A DNA stretch of 64,000 nucleotides from Bacillus mojavensis RO-H-1 = KCTC 3706 (GTDB taxonomy: Bacteria; Bacillota; Bacilli; Bacillales; Bacillaceae), in the NCBI RefSeq assembly GCF_000245335.1, contig NZ_JH600284.1:186001-250000 (forward strand), written 5' to 3'. Positions 37,080 to 46,338 of this stretch are shown here, one piece after another (the first letter of the stretch is position 1; every line of letters starts with the position of its first letter). A program made the position numbers and the translations under genes. The notes beneath the pieces are model-generated. The model was not told where the DNA came from, did no database searches, and was given only the letters and a program-made list of their open reading frames with translations.

Positions 37080-38834
37080 TTGGCTGAATTCATCTTGAAT
37101 GCAGCAGATTTCGGTATTTCAGGGGACGGAAAAACGGATTCGACAGAACTGATTAATCAATGCCTCAAGGCGGCTGTTTCAAAGGGGTACCATACAGTCT
37201 GGTTCCCGAAAGGAACATATTTAATTGACGGGACGCTTGGAGGGGATAAGAATCAGGTGTTTCGCAACGCTGGGATTATTGTTCCCGGCAATCTTCATAT
37301 TGTCATGGATTCTGAGTGTATTATCAAAGTCATTCCGAACAGCTCATGGGGGTATTCTGCATTTTATGTAGGCAAGCAAGAGAATATAACCATTTCCGGT
37401 GGACAAATTATCGGCGAGCGCGATGAGCATACGTATGCGTCAGCGGGAGTAAGGTCAACACATGAATGGGGCTTCGGCATTTGTATTGAAGGGTGTTCGA
37501 ATGTTGTCGTTGAGGATGTCAACATTTCTGATTTTACTGGAGATGGGATCATTGTCAGTCCGCGGGGCTTAAAGACAAATGACGATTATCGAACATCAAA
37601 GCACATTACCATCCGCCGCTGTAAGGTTCGGCGATCAAGAAGAAATAACATTTCGATTACCGGATGTGACACAGTCACGGTGGAGGGCTGCGTGATTGAA
37701 GATGCCGGAAGGGGAAATGGAACAGCGCCGAAATTCGGAATTGACATTGAAGGATATGGTGAAGGAAATATTGATTATGAGGAACCGATCAATGTTTCGA
37801 TTCGCAATAACTATTTTAATGGAAACGTTTCAAGTTCTGTGACCAATTTTAACGGGTACGGCATTTCAATAGAAGGAAACCACTCAGACAATACGATCAG
37901 CTATGGGTACGGCACTCAAACGGTTATTAAGGGGAATATTCTCAGAAGGGCGGGAGACGGGGCTGCGGCGCCTAGAGTCGGGATTACCGGACTGGGTGTT
38001 TCACAAGGAAAAGAAAGCAGTGATGCAGTGATCGCTGGCAATCTTATTACCGGATTTTCAACCGGAATTGATGTCAGGGGAAAGAGCGTTCTTGTCACAA
38101 ACAACAAAATCAGCAATTTTGAAAACACTGGGATATTGGTTTATCAGTCTTCCGACGTAAAGGTAGATGGCAACCAGATTCAAAACGGACTCTCTGAAAC
38201 AAGGCGCAGTACCGGTCTTCGGGCGGTGCTGTCTGATGACACCGCATTTCTGAATAACTGTCTTATTCAAGTCATCGACGGGGTGAATATTTCAGGAGGC
38301 GATATGATTATTAAAGATAATGTGCTGAGAAAATTCAGCCGCGGCATTTGGATCACTCAAGGAAACGCGGTGATCGAAGGAAATACACTGAACCCCGATG
38401 CGTTTGAAGCGCCCCTTGAGTCGTATGCCGTTTCTGTTACAAACAATGCTGGCGCGATCATTAAAAACAATACATTTAAAAACTTTAAAAATTACCCGAT
38501 TTACTGTACGACAAGTGCAAAAACCTCTATAATCGGAAACCACTTTGAAAGATCTCCTCTTCTAGTAACCATCTATATCAGTACCGGCGTTCATGATATT
38601 TTTGATAACACCATATCAGTCAATAGAACAGCCGGCAAACCAATTGTGATTTATCTCAACGGCTCCTCAGGCTCTATCATTTCAGGAAACACCATCAACA
38701 ATCTCTCCCCAAGCACGGCGGTGGCTATTCAAACGGACACCTCAACGAATTCCACCATCATCGGAAATCGAATCATCAAAGGAACCATCACCACTAACAG
38801 CAGAGATAAGGTAAACGGCAATATTATCGTCTGA
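37080..38834 (+). CDS. yclG: YclG, parallel beta-helix (pectate-lyase-like) protein
   Basis: 584 residues from TTG 37080, 9 nt after AGGAGGAGG; an upstream in-frame ATG (37059) lies before that site. The N-terminal part fits the pectate-lyase superfamily cap (FGISGDGKTDSTELINQCL, VWFPKGTYLIDGT). The rest is a long run of short beta-strand repeats with asparagine ladders (IRNNYF, IKGNIL, IAGNLI, VTNNKI, IKDNVL, IEGNTL), the mark of a right-handed beta-helix. No signal peptide is visible, unlike secreted pectinases. It could be a polysaccharide-active or spore-associated protein; function unknown. Confidence 0.82.
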   Translation: MAEFILNAADFGISGDGKTDSTELINQCLKAAVSKGYHTVWFPKGTYLIDGTLGGDKNQVFRNAGIIVPGNLHIVMDSECIIKVIPNSSWGYSAFYVGKQENITISGGQIIGERDEHTYASAGVRSTHEWGFGICIEGCSNVVVEDVNISDFTGDGIIVSPRGLKTNDDYRTSKHITIRRCKVRRSRRNNISITGCDTVTVEGCVIEDAGRGNGTAPKFGIDIEGYGEGNIDYEEPINVSIRNNYFNGNVSSSVTNFNGYGISIEGNHSDNTISYGYGTQTVIKGNILRRAGDGAAAPRVGITGLGVSQGKESSDAVIAGNLITGFSTGIDVRGKSVLVTNNKISNFENTGILVYQSSDVKVDGNQIQNGLSETRRSTGLRAVLSDDTAFLNNCLIQVIDGVNISGGDMIIKDNVLRKFSRGIWITQGNAVIEGNTLNPDAFEAPLESYAVSVTNNAGAIIKNNTFKNFKNYPIYCTTSAKTSIIGNHFERSPLLVTIYISTGVHDIFDNTISVNRTAGKPIVIYLNGSSGSIISGNTINNLSPSTAVAIQTDTSTNSTIIGNRIIKGTITTNSRDKVNGNIIV

Positions 38835-38870
38835 ACAAAAGCGCCTCGCTCTAGGGGCTCTTTTTGTTCG
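38835..38870. terminator. Imperfect hairpin between yclG and yczF
   Basis: AAAAGCGCC-tcgctcta-GGGGCTCTTTTT follows the yclG stop; the minus-strand gene yczF ends inside it. Stem has mismatches. Confidence 0.5.
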
Positions 38871-39072
38871 ATTTATAGATCGCGAATATATCTCTCGCCA
38901 ATATCAAAACAAAAAATAAAAGCATCGCCCATTCCGCAACCGATGTCATCTTGAAGCTGGACATATTATTATAAATGGCTTTTCCCAAACTGAATCCTTG
39001 AAGCATATCCATAGAAACTGAAATCACTAACAAACAAATTAATAAAACAGCCGTCACGCCTAATATTTTCAT
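38851..39072 (-). CDS. yczF: YczF, small membrane protein
   Basis: 73 residues; ATG after GGAGGGTGATGAAGG. Two membrane segments (about 5-25 and 46-66) and a basic tail (IYKSNKKSP). Function unknown. It sits upstream of and divergent from gerKA. In 168 a gene of the same name and place is known but uncharacterised. Confidence 0.75.
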   Translation of the reverse strand: MKILGVTAVLLICLLVISVSMDMLQGFSLGKAIYNNMSSFKMTSVAEWAMLLFFVLILARDIFAIYKSNKKSP

Positions 39073-39200
39073 CCTTCATCACCCTCCGCTTTTAGTGTCT
39101 ATCTTTATGAGAGAGTTATACCCCGATCGCCCAGTCACATGCATAATCCTGAGGCTAACAGGAAGAATATGAGAAAACGATTAGGAAAGGTATTTTGTGT

Positions 39201-40829
39201 ATGCCGTCATTTTTTAAGCAAAAGAAAAATACCGAAACGAAAGACAGCCAGAAACAAGAAGATAGAAATCAGCAGAAAAAAGAACAAGGGCCCGTTCTGG
39301 CTTCCTCAAGTTTGGCGAAAAATGTGGCGGACGTGAAGAAGAAAGTCGGAAGCAGCTCTGATGTCATCATACGGGAAGTGAAAGCAGGGGAACAGGATAA
39401 TGTTCACCTGGCCATTATTTATGTCGCAGGTTTGGTTGATAATAATACGATTCATGAATCGTTAATCGAGCCTTTGATTCAGGATCAAGCCATCCAAAAC
39501 GCCCATGCAATGAAGCAGATCCTTGAAAAAACGCTTCCGCTGGGCGGCGTAAAAGCTGAAAAGAGCTGGGACAAGCTGTTCACTGAATTGATGCTTGGAA
39601 ATGCGCTGGTTTTTGCGGACGGTTCTGATGAGGCGCTTATTTGCAGCACCCAGGGGGGAGAGCACCGCTCCATTCAAGAGCCGAGCACCCAGGTGTCATT
39701 CCGTGGTCCGCGCCAAGGGTTTACAGAGTCTTTGCAAACCAATATTTCCATGATTCGGCGATATATTAAAAATCCCAATGTATGGGTCGAAAAAATGAAA
39801 ATCGGTTCTGTGACCAATACGGATATCGCGCTTATGTACATTCAAGGCATTTGTGATGAAAAGGTGCTGAAGGAAGTGAAGCAGCGCCTGAAAAAAATAG
39901 ACATTGACAGTATTTTGGAATCCGGATACATCGAGCAGCTGATCGAAGATGAAACGTTTACGACGTTTCCGACCATGTATCACACGGAACGCCCTGACGT
40001 CGTCGCAGGAAATCTGTTAGAAGGAAGATTTGCGATCGTTGTGGACGGAACACCGTTTGTTCTGATTGCCCCAGCCTTATTTATTCAATTTTTTCAGTCT
40101 GTTGAAGATTATTATTCACGCTTTGACATTGCGACAAGTATACGGATTTTGCGGATATTTATCTTTTTTATTTCACTTGTCGCACCGGCTGTTTATGTGG
40201 CAGCCACGACGTTTCATCAGGAAATGATTCCGACACAGCTGTTAGTCGTCATTGCTGCCCAGCGGGAAATCGTTCCGTTTCCGGCCGTTGTAGAAGCAAT
40301 CACAATGGAGGTTGCGTTTGAGATTCTCAGGGAAGCTGGGGTCAGATTGCCGAGGGTTGTGGGATCGGCTGTGTCCATTGTAGGCGCGCTTGTTATCGGC
40401 CAAGCTGCTGTTCAGGCTGGTATTGTGTCTCCGGCAATGGTCATCATCGTTGCCATAACGGCCATTGCCAGCTTCGCAACGCCGGCGTTTGCCATGGCGA
40501 TATCTGCCCGCCTCATTCGGTTTATTTTTATCATTGCTTCTGCCGTAATGGGTTTTTACGGGCTGGTATTAGGAATTATTATGATGTTTGTTCATTTATG
40601 CAGCCTGCGTTCCTTTGGTGTTCCTTATATGTCGCCGCTTGCGCCCTTTTCTTCACAAGGCGTGAAAGACACGCTGTTCCGTGTTCCTTGGTGGGCTGAT
40701 CAAAAAAGGCCCGAATCCATCAGCAAGAAAGATAAGGTCCGCCAGGGGAAAGACCAGCGTCCTCAGCCGGATGGTTCACGCGGAATGGTGAACAAAGAGT
40801 TGAGAGAAGGAGATCATGATGATACGTAA
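39201..40829 (+). CDS. gerKA: Spore germinant receptor subunit GerKA
   Basis: 542 residues from ATG 39201 (10 nt after AGGAAAGG); TTG two codons earlier would give 544. GerA-family A subunit: long hydrophilic lysine/glutamine-rich N-terminus, then a soluble domain and five to six membrane helices from about residue 310 (IRILRIFIFFISLVAPAVYV, VGSAVSIVGALVIGQAAV). It sits in the spore inner membrane, and with GerKB and GerKC responds to glucose in the AGFK response. Genes of this operon are made in the forespore under SigG; no promoter here is convincing to me. Confidence 0.95.
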   Translation: MPSFFKQKKNTETKDSQKQEDRNQQKKEQGPVLASSSLAKNVADVKKKVGSSSDVIIREVKAGEQDNVHLAIIYVAGLVDNNTIHESLIEPLIQDQAIQNAHAMKQILEKTLPLGGVKAEKSWDKLFTELMLGNALVFADGSDEALICSTQGGEHRSIQEPSTQVSFRGPRQGFTESLQTNISMIRRYIKNPNVWVEKMKIGSVTNTDIALMYIQGICDEKVLKEVKQRLKKIDIDSILESGYIEQLIEDETFTTFPTMYHTERPDVVAGNLLEGRFAIVVDGTPFVLIAPALFIQFFQSVEDYYSRFDIATSIRILRIFIFFISLVAPAVYVAATTFHQEMIPTQLLVVIAAQREIVPFPAVVEAITMEVAFEILREAGVRLPRVVGSAVSIVGALVIGQAAVQAGIVSPAMVIIVAITAIASFATPAFAMAISARLIRFIFIIASAVMGFYGLVLGIIMMFVHLCSLRSFGVPYMSPLAPFSSQGVKDTLFRVPWWADQKRPESISKKDKVRQGKDQRPQPDGSRGMVNKELREGDHDDT

Positions 40830-42039
40830 ACGTGTATTAGCTGTTATCATGCTTTTGAGCATCATTGTGCTGCCCGGCTGCTGGGATAAGCGCGAGCTGA
40901 CAGATCTTGCGATTATTTCGGCAATCGGTATTGATCGGACAAATGAAGGGAACTACGTCCTGCACTTTCAGATCATTAATCCCGGAAACGTCGCCGGAGG
41001 GCTTCAGGGCGGGGGTGCGGGGGACAGACCGCCTATATCCGTCTATTCCATAGTAGGCGACAACATGACAGAAGCGCTGAGGAAAGCCTCTATGAAAGTA
41101 TCCAGGCGGCTTTACTTTGCACATACCAACCTGGTCGTGGTCAGTGAAAAGCTGGCGAGAGAGGAAGGTTTGAATTTTGTGTTAGACAACCTCGACCGTG
41201 ATACGGAATTCAGGACAACGGCAACGATTGTCATCGCCCATAAAACGAAAGCCGAAAACATCGTCAAAACGCTTACGCCGATTGATAAAATTCCGTCCAA
41301 TAAAGTCAATAAAACACTCGACTTCACGCAAGCGCAATATGGGCGGGTGATTAAAACCAGTATCCAAGATGTCTTGAAAACACTTGCCATCACCACAGAA
41401 GCGCCGGTGATCCCCGGATACAGGATGATCGGGGACGATAAAAAAGGAGTCAGCCTGGAAAACACACAGGCGACTGACCCGCAAGCCATTCTTCAGGCGA
41501 ACGGTCTGGCGGTGTTCGATAAAACAGGCCATTTAAAATATTGGATTGAGGATAAGGAAAGCGTTGGGATCGTCTGGCTTAAGAATCAAATTCAGCACAC
41601 CTTTATTAATGCCGATTGGGGCAAGACAAAAGATGCGGTAAGCTTACAGGTCACGCATCAGGCAACAAAGCTTACCCCGGAGATACGAAACGGCCGTCCC
41701 CGTATTCATGTTCACGTGACGGTTGAAGGCATAATAGACGCAGTAAAATATCCATTTCATTTGTCTGATCCAAAGGTGTTAGCCGATATCGAAAAAGTAC
41801 TCAACAAACAGCTGGAAAAGGAAATCAGCCATGCGGTTGAAAACATAAAGGAACATAAAATTGACTTCATCGGATTCGGAGACACGATATACAGAAAGTA
41901 TCCGAAGCAGTGGGAAAAAATGAGGGATACATGGGACAAAGAATATTTGCCTGATCTGCCTGTCGATGTAAAGGCGGAGACCTATATCAGAAGAACAGGG
42001 CTGCGAAATAATCCGCTCAGAAACCAGCTTAATCGATGA
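40816..42039 (+). CDS. gerKC: Spore germinant receptor lipoprotein GerKC
   Basis: 407 residues, overlapping the end of gerKA by 14 nt behind AGAAGGAG. Signal peptide with lipobox VLPGC (Cys22), followed by WDKRELTDLAIISAIGID, the typical start of GerAC-type lipoproteins. Gene order A-C-B, as in 168. Outer-face component of the receptor. Confidence 0.95.
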   Translation: MMIRKRVLAVIMLLSIIVLPGCWDKRELTDLAIISAIGIDRTNEGNYVLHFQIINPGNVAGGLQGGGAGDRPPISVYSIVGDNMTEALRKASMKVSRRLYFAHTNLVVVSEKLAREEGLNFVLDNLDRDTEFRTTATIVIAHKTKAENIVKTLTPIDKIPSNKVNKTLDFTQAQYGRVIKTSIQDVLKTLAITTEAPVIPGYRMIGDDKKGVSLENTQATDPQAILQANGLAVFDKTGHLKYWIEDKESVGIVWLKNQIQHTFINADWGKTKDAVSLQVTHQATKLTPEIRNGRPRIHVHVTVEGIIDAVKYPFHLSDPKVLADIEKVLNKQLEKEISHAVENIKEHKIDFIGFGDTIYRKYPKQWEKMRDTWDKEYLPDLPVDVKAETYIRRTGLRNNPLRNQLNR

Positions 42040-42065
42040 ATAGGTCGAGAAAGGAGAAGTGACAG

Positions 42066-43190
42066 ATGGAAAAAGCCAAAATCAGCACTAGGCAGCTGTT
42101 TGTCATGATGATCATTTTTGAGCTGGGCAGCTCCTTATTGATTACCCCGGGAACGATGGCGGGCCGGGATGCCTGGATCGCTGTGCTATTAGGCTGTGCA
42201 GTTGGTTTATTTCTTTTTTACTTGTATCAGGGGATCTATCAATGCTATCCGGATTTCTCCCCAAAAGAATACATGGATGATATGCTCGGAAAAAAACTGA
42301 GCTGGACCTTTTCGTTTCTATATATCTTATATTTTGCATATATTGCCGCCCGGGTGCTGCGTGATTTCGGAGAAATGCTGCTGACATTTGCTTACCATGA
42401 TACTCCGATTATCATCGTAAATGCTTTACTAATGGTGGTCTGCATATATGCCGTCAGAAAAGGAATTGAAGTGCTGGCGCGGGCGGGTGAGCTTCTCTTC
42501 GGGGCCATGTATCTATTGGGTGCGCTCGGTCTCGTGCTGATCATTGTATCGGGTTCTATCGATCTGAAAAATTTAAAACCAGTTTTAGCAGACGGGGTTT
42601 TCCCTGTTATTCATTCTGTTTTTACACAAACCATGTATGTGCCGTTCGGTGAAGTTGTTTTATTTGTCATGATTTTCCCCAATCTCAATGATCGCAAGAA
42701 TGTCAAAAAAGTGGGGATGCTCGCTATGGTCATCAGCGGATTGATTGTGGCGCTTACCGTAGCGATTAATATCAGTGTGCTTGATGTTGATCTGACATTG
42801 CGATCGCAGTTTCCGCTTTTAAGTACAATTCAGACAATCAAAGTAGAAGAATTTCTGGATCGGCTTGATATCTTTTTTATGCTGGCACTGATTATCGGCG
42901 GCTTCTTCAAAGTCAGCCTCTACCTGTATGCGGTGGTGGTGGGTACGTCCACTCTCTTTAAAGAAAAAAATCCTTCACAGCTGGCATATCCAATGGGACT
43001 GGGCATACTCATCCTCTCCATCACAATTGCCACCAATTTTTCAGAGCATTTAAATGAAGGGCTGAAGGTAGTGCCGCTGTACATTCATTTGCCCTTTCAA
43101 TTGCTGTTTCCATTATTTCTGTTTATCCTCGCTGTTTGGAAAAAGAAAAGAAGAGAGAAATCAAAGCAAGCTGATAAACAGAAACAATAA
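42066..43190 (+). CDS. gerKB: Spore germinant receptor subunit GerKB
   Basis: 374 residues; ATG after AAAGGAGAAGTGACAG. About ten membrane helices of the APC-like GerAB/endospore germination permease family (ISTRQLFVMMIIFELGSSLL at the N-terminus). This subunit holds the ligand site in related receptors. Basic tail KKKRREKSKQADKQKQ. Last gene of gerKA-gerKC-gerKB; two hairpins follow. Confidence 0.95.
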   Translation: MEKAKISTRQLFVMMIIFELGSSLLITPGTMAGRDAWIAVLLGCAVGLFLFYLYQGIYQCYPDFSPKEYMDDMLGKKLSWTFSFLYILYFAYIAARVLRDFGEMLLTFAYHDTPIIIVNALLMVVCIYAVRKGIEVLARAGELLFGAMYLLGALGLVLIIVSGSIDLKNLKPVLADGVFPVIHSVFTQTMYVPFGEVVLFVMIFPNLNDRKNVKKVGMLAMVISGLIVALTVAINISVLDVDLTLRSQFPLLSTIQTIKVEEFLDRLDIFFMLALIIGGFFKVSLYLYAVVVGTSTLFKEKNPSQLAYPMGLGILILSITIATNFSEHLNEGLKVVPLYIHLPFQLLFPLFLFILAVWKKKRREKSKQADKQKQ

Positions 43191-43225
43191 AAAGAGCGGG
43201 GGGATGCAGCCGCCGCTCTTTTTAC
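43189..43225. terminator. Terminator after gerKB
   Basis: AAAAAGAGCGG-ggggatgcag-CCGCCGCTCTTTTT. T-rich on either strand, so it can also stop yclHI transcripts. Confidence 0.85.
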
Positions 43226-43259
43226 CGTTCACATCTATATAAAAGGGGGATATAGGTTG

Positions 43260-43296
43260 CGCCCCTGTCTTGCACTGGCAGAGGCGCGTTTTTTAT
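43260..43296 (+). terminator. Second terminator-like hairpin downstream of gerKB
   Basis: GCGCCCCTG-tcttgcactgg-CAGAGGCGCG followed by TTTTTT on the plus strand. It lies right after the yclH stop, where the minus strand has no T tract, so it seems to guard yclHI from gerK read-through. Confidence 0.65.
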
Positions 43297-43973
43297 ACGA
43301 CTGCGGCGTTTTCCGTCACAGTAAAGCTTCCTCGTGAAAGTCTGATGTTTATATCAGATACCCTTGCAATTTGTTCATCATGCGTCACCATGATAATGCA
43401 TTTATTTTCTTTGTGCGCCAAATCCTGAAAGAGCCGCACAATTTCTTTTGACGTATCCTCATCAAGGTTTCCGGTCGGTTCATCAGCTGCGATTAAATCG
43501 GTGTCACAGCAAAATGCTCTTGTAATGGAAACACGCTGCTGCTGTCCGCCGCTTAATGTCAGCACCTTTTGCCGGGCTTGTTTTTCGTTGATGCCGACCT
43601 TCTCCAGCATCTCCAACGCATATGCTTCTTTGTTCTTTTCCTTTGAACCTGTGATTTCCATGGCGGTTGTCACATTTTGCAGAGCTGTCATATATGGAAG
43701 CAGGTTGTACGCCTGAAAGACAATTGATACATATTTATTTCTGAAATTCGCCAGTCCGATTTTGGAAACAGCTTTTCCGCCATAAAGAATTTGTCCTTCT
43801 CTAGGTGCGTCAAGTCCGCCTGCCAGAGACAGGAAGGTCGTCTTTCCTGTCCCTGAAGTGCCGACGATTGTATAAAATTTACCTTTTTCAAAGCTGATAT
43901 TTATATCTTGAAACAAGGGCTGGCTTTTGTCTTTATACCAATAGCCGACTTGTTGAAATTCTAATAAGCTCAT
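43293..43973 (-). CDS. yclH: ABC transporter ATP-binding protein YclH (MacB/LolD-like)
   Basis: 226 residues. Walker A GTSGTGKTT (residues 39-47), Q-loop VFQAYNLLPYM, signature [15 protein letters not shown], Walker B LIAADEPTGNLD, H-loop MVTHDE: the MacB/LolD subfamily. Pairs with the permease YclI, 15 nt upstream in the same unit. Target unknown; 168 relatives in such pairs act in export or envelope stress. Confidence 0.92.
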   Translation of the reverse strand: MSLLEFQQVGYWYKDKSQPLFQDINISFEKGKFYTIVGTSGTGKTTFLSLAGGLDAPREGQILYGGKAVSKIGLANFRNKYVSIVFQAYNLLPYMTALQNVTTAMEITGSKEKNKEAYALEMLEKVGINEKQARQKVLTLSGGQQQRVSITRAFCCDTDLIAADEPTGNLDEDTSKEIVRLFQDLAHKENKCIIMVTHDEQIARVSDINIRLSRGSFTVTENAAVV

Positions 43974-43988
43974 TCGATTCGCCTCTTT

Positions 43989-45443
43989 CTATTCCTGTTT
44001 AGTCAATATTGTTTTCGGGTGGAGCCGCAGTACTGAAATAGACGGCAGCAGCGTTGCAATCACAGCGATTACCATTCCGATTCCGCCGAGAACAAGCATA
44101 TCGTTCATAGAAACGGCCACATTCAGTGAATCAATGACGCCCGCGTTTGAAGAGCTTTGGCCGAACATTCCGCGGCCCATGCCGCCCCCGCCGCCGGGCA
44201 TTTGGCCGCTTGCGGTTTGTGTTGAATCAGTTGATGAACTGATCTGCTGGGATAAAAGCTGATTTCCGAGCTGGTTCGCAACTAGATTTCCCGTCAATGA
44301 TGCAATGCCAATCGCGATAACAGCCACGATCAGAATCTCAGTTAAGAACTGTCCGATCAGTTTCCACCGTTTTTCACCGATCGCCATTAACACACCCATC
44401 TCATATTTGCGCTCTCTGATTGACATCATGACAATGAGGCCTAGAATGACAGCGCCTGCCGCTGATACAAGGTACACAACGTTTTTAGAGAAAGAAGCTA
44501 CATTTTCGATCGGGCCGACCATTTGCTGGTAAAGCTGATCGTTTGTATTTAATGTAAACGTATCAAAGTCAATTGACGTTTTCTTCGCTGCTTTAACGAA
44601 TGCATCAATATGTTCAGCATCGTCCATATCATAAACAGCTGAATCAATCGTGTTTTTATAATCGTCACCTTTCAGAACTGCTGTTGCTGTGTAAGGTGTG
44701 TAAAGCTTATTGTAAGGATTTAAGAATGAGAAATTCTGGGCTTGGTCATCGCCTGAAGACGTTGTTTTATAAATACCGACAATCTTCAGTTTGACTGTTG
44801 TGTCTTCGTCTATTGCTGATTCAATTGTGATGGAATCCCCAACGCTTAGATCATTTTCTTCTGCTAATGTTTCATTGATCACTGTGACTTTTTTGCCGAC
44901 ATCAGATTTTGTAATCGCGCGCCCATCTGTGATTTTTGCATCTCCGTCAGAGAACTCCTCTAACAGCGACGTGCTGATGACACCTTCAATCGAAAGATCG
45001 GCTTGAACCATTTGTTTCCCGCCTTGCATTGGAGCGCCTTTTGTATTGCTTGAGCTTGAGTCTGTGCTCGAATCACTAGAGCTTGAGCTTTCAATCGCAT
45101 CGAAATTTCCGGCGTTGGCTGAGGCTGACGTAATGAAGTTGTAGCTCTTCACATGATCAAGCGCTGTCAGCTTATTGGCATCAGACACTTTTATCGGTGT
45201 AGATTCGAAGCTGCGTTTTTCACCGCTGTCCTGCTGCTTCTCCATTTGTTTTTGGCGGTCAACTTGAAGCGTAACGGTTCCGCCCAGCTCCTGTCTGGCA
45301 AGGTCGCTGGATTTTTGAGCTGCTGACTGGATCGTGAGGCCAGACAGAACAAATATACAAATGACTGTAAACACAAATAACTGCAAAAACGTTTTTCCTT
45401 TTTTGGCCCTCATGTTCCAAAAAGCCCGTTTGATAAAATTCAT
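43989..45443 (-). CDS. yclI: MacB/FtsX-type ABC permease YclI
   Basis: 484 residues; ATG behind GGAGGAAC. One membrane helix near the N-terminus (about 18-38), a large outside domain (~40-320), then three C-terminal helices with the FtsX core (VMMSIRERKYEMGVLMAIGE). Two low-complexity stretches stand out: a run of Ser/Asp near residue 115 (SSSSSDSSTDSSSSN) and a Gly/Met-rich loop (MPGGGGGMGRGMFG) between helices near 425. Divergent from the yclJK sensor system across 211 nt. Confidence 0.92.
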   Translation of the reverse strand: MNFIKRAFWNMRAKKGKTFLQLFVFTVICIFVLSGLTIQSAAQKSSDLARQELGGTVTLQVDRQKQMEKQQDSGEKRSFESTPIKVSDANKLTALDHVKSYNFITSASANAGNFDAIESSSSSDSSTDSSSSNTKGAPMQGGKQMVQADLSIEGVISTSLLEEFSDGDAKITDGRAITKSDVGKKVTVINETLAEENDLSVGDSITIESAIDEDTTVKLKIVGIYKTTSSGDDQAQNFSFLNPYNKLYTPYTATAVLKGDDYKNTIDSAVYDMDDAEHIDAFVKAAKKTSIDFDTFTLNTNDQLYQQMVGPIENVASFSKNVVYLVSAAGAVILGLIVMMSIRERKYEMGVLMAIGEKRWKLIGQFLTEILIVAVIAIGIASLTGNLVANQLGNQLLSQQISSSTDSTQTASGQMPGGGGGMGRGMFGQSSSNAGVIDSLNVAVSMNDMLVLGGIGMVIAVIATLLPSISVLRLHPKTILTKQE

Positions 45444-45529
45444 GTATGTTCCTCCGTATAGGTATTTTTATGGATAAGACCACCTGTGAGGCAGGCCTGC
45501 TTGCTGATAAATTTATAGTAGTCCAAAGG

Positions 45530-45546
45530 TATGAAAAAAATATGAA
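45530..45546 (-). promoter_or_regulatory. Candidate YclJ binding site (tandem TTCATA)
   Basis: On the minus strand TTCATA occurs twice, starting 11 bp apart (complement TATGAA at 45530-45535 and 45541-45546). It agrees with the direct-repeat motif I recall for YclJ (TTCATAnTTT repeated at about one helix turn), and OmpR-type regulators bind such repeats. Location 87 nt upstream of yclI fits control of yclHI. Confidence 0.65.
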
Positions 45547-45582
45547 CAATCTATTTCTAGTTGATGAAATAAAAACTAACAA

Positions 45583-45610
45583 TTGTGAAACCCAAAATCT
45601 TCTGTATAAA
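45583..45610 (+). promoter_or_regulatory. Promoter candidate for yclJK
   Basis: TTGTGA (45583-45588), 16 nt, TATAAA (45605-45610), 44 nt upstream of the yclJ start. Confidence 0.5.
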
Positions 45611-45654
45611 ATGGTGCTATTATAAAAAAAGCATCTAAACAATCGGAGGAACCA

Positions 45655-46338
45655 ATGAAAATTTTAATGATAGAAGATAACGTTAGTGTTTGTACGATGA
45701 CAGAAATGTTCTTTTTTAAGGAAGGCTTTGAAGCTGAATTTGTTCATGACGGTTTAGAGGGGTATCAGCGTTTTGCGGAAGGAAATTGGGATTTGGTGAT
45801 TCTGGATATTATGCTCCCGTCTATGGACGGCGTAACCATCTGCAGAAAAATAAGGGAGACAAGCACGGTTCCGATTATCATGCTGACTGCCAAAGACACC
45901 GAATCAGATCAGGTGATCGGCTTTGAGATGGGTGCGGACGATTATGTGACGAAGCCATTCAGCCCGCTGACATTGGTTGCCCGCATCAAAGCCGTGATCA
46001 GAAGATATCAGGCGACGGGCAAGGCGGCAGTGGAAGAAGATACGATTGAATCGGAATGCTTTAAAATTAATAAAAAGACAAGAGAAGTATTTTTAAACGG
46101 AAAGCCTGTTGAAAACCTTACACCTAAGGAATTCGACCTGCTTTATTACCTTGTGCAGAACCCGCGGCAGGTGTTTTCCAGAGAGCAGCTGCTAGAGCAG
46201 GTATGGGGCTACCAGTTTTACGGAGACGAACGGACTGTCGATGTCCATATTAAACGGCTGCGGAAAAAGCTTGCAAGTGAGGACAGGCCTTTCCTATATA
46301 CTGTATGGGGAGTAGGGTATAAATTTGATGAGGATTAA
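45655..46338 (+). CDS. yclJ: OmpR-family response regulator YclJ
   Basis: 227 residues; ATG behind GGAGGAACCA. Receiver domain with acidic pocket (IED near 6-8), phosphoacceptor Asp51 in VILDIMLPSMDG and Lys in VTKPFSP (~101). C-terminal winged helix of the OmpR/PhoB type (LTPKEFDLLYYL, YGDERTVDVHIKRLRKKL). Partner of YclK. Reported in 168 to be raised under oxygen limitation through ResDE. Confidence 0.94.
   Translation: MKILMIEDNVSVCTMTEMFFFKEGFEAEFVHDGLEGYQRFAEGNWDLVILDIMLPSMDGVTICRKIRETSTVPIIMLTAKDTESDQVIGFEMGADDYVTKPFSPLTLVARIKAVIRRYQATGKAAVEEDTIESECFKINKKTREVFLNGKPVENLTPKEFDLLYYLVQNPRQVFSREQLLEQVWGYQFYGDERTVDVHIKRLRKKLASEDRPFLYTVWGVGYKFDED

Noticed and set aside
39139..39200. SigG promoter upstream of gerKA
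   Set aside because: Expected from 168, but no pair of -35 and -10 elements with correct spacing was convincing by eye.
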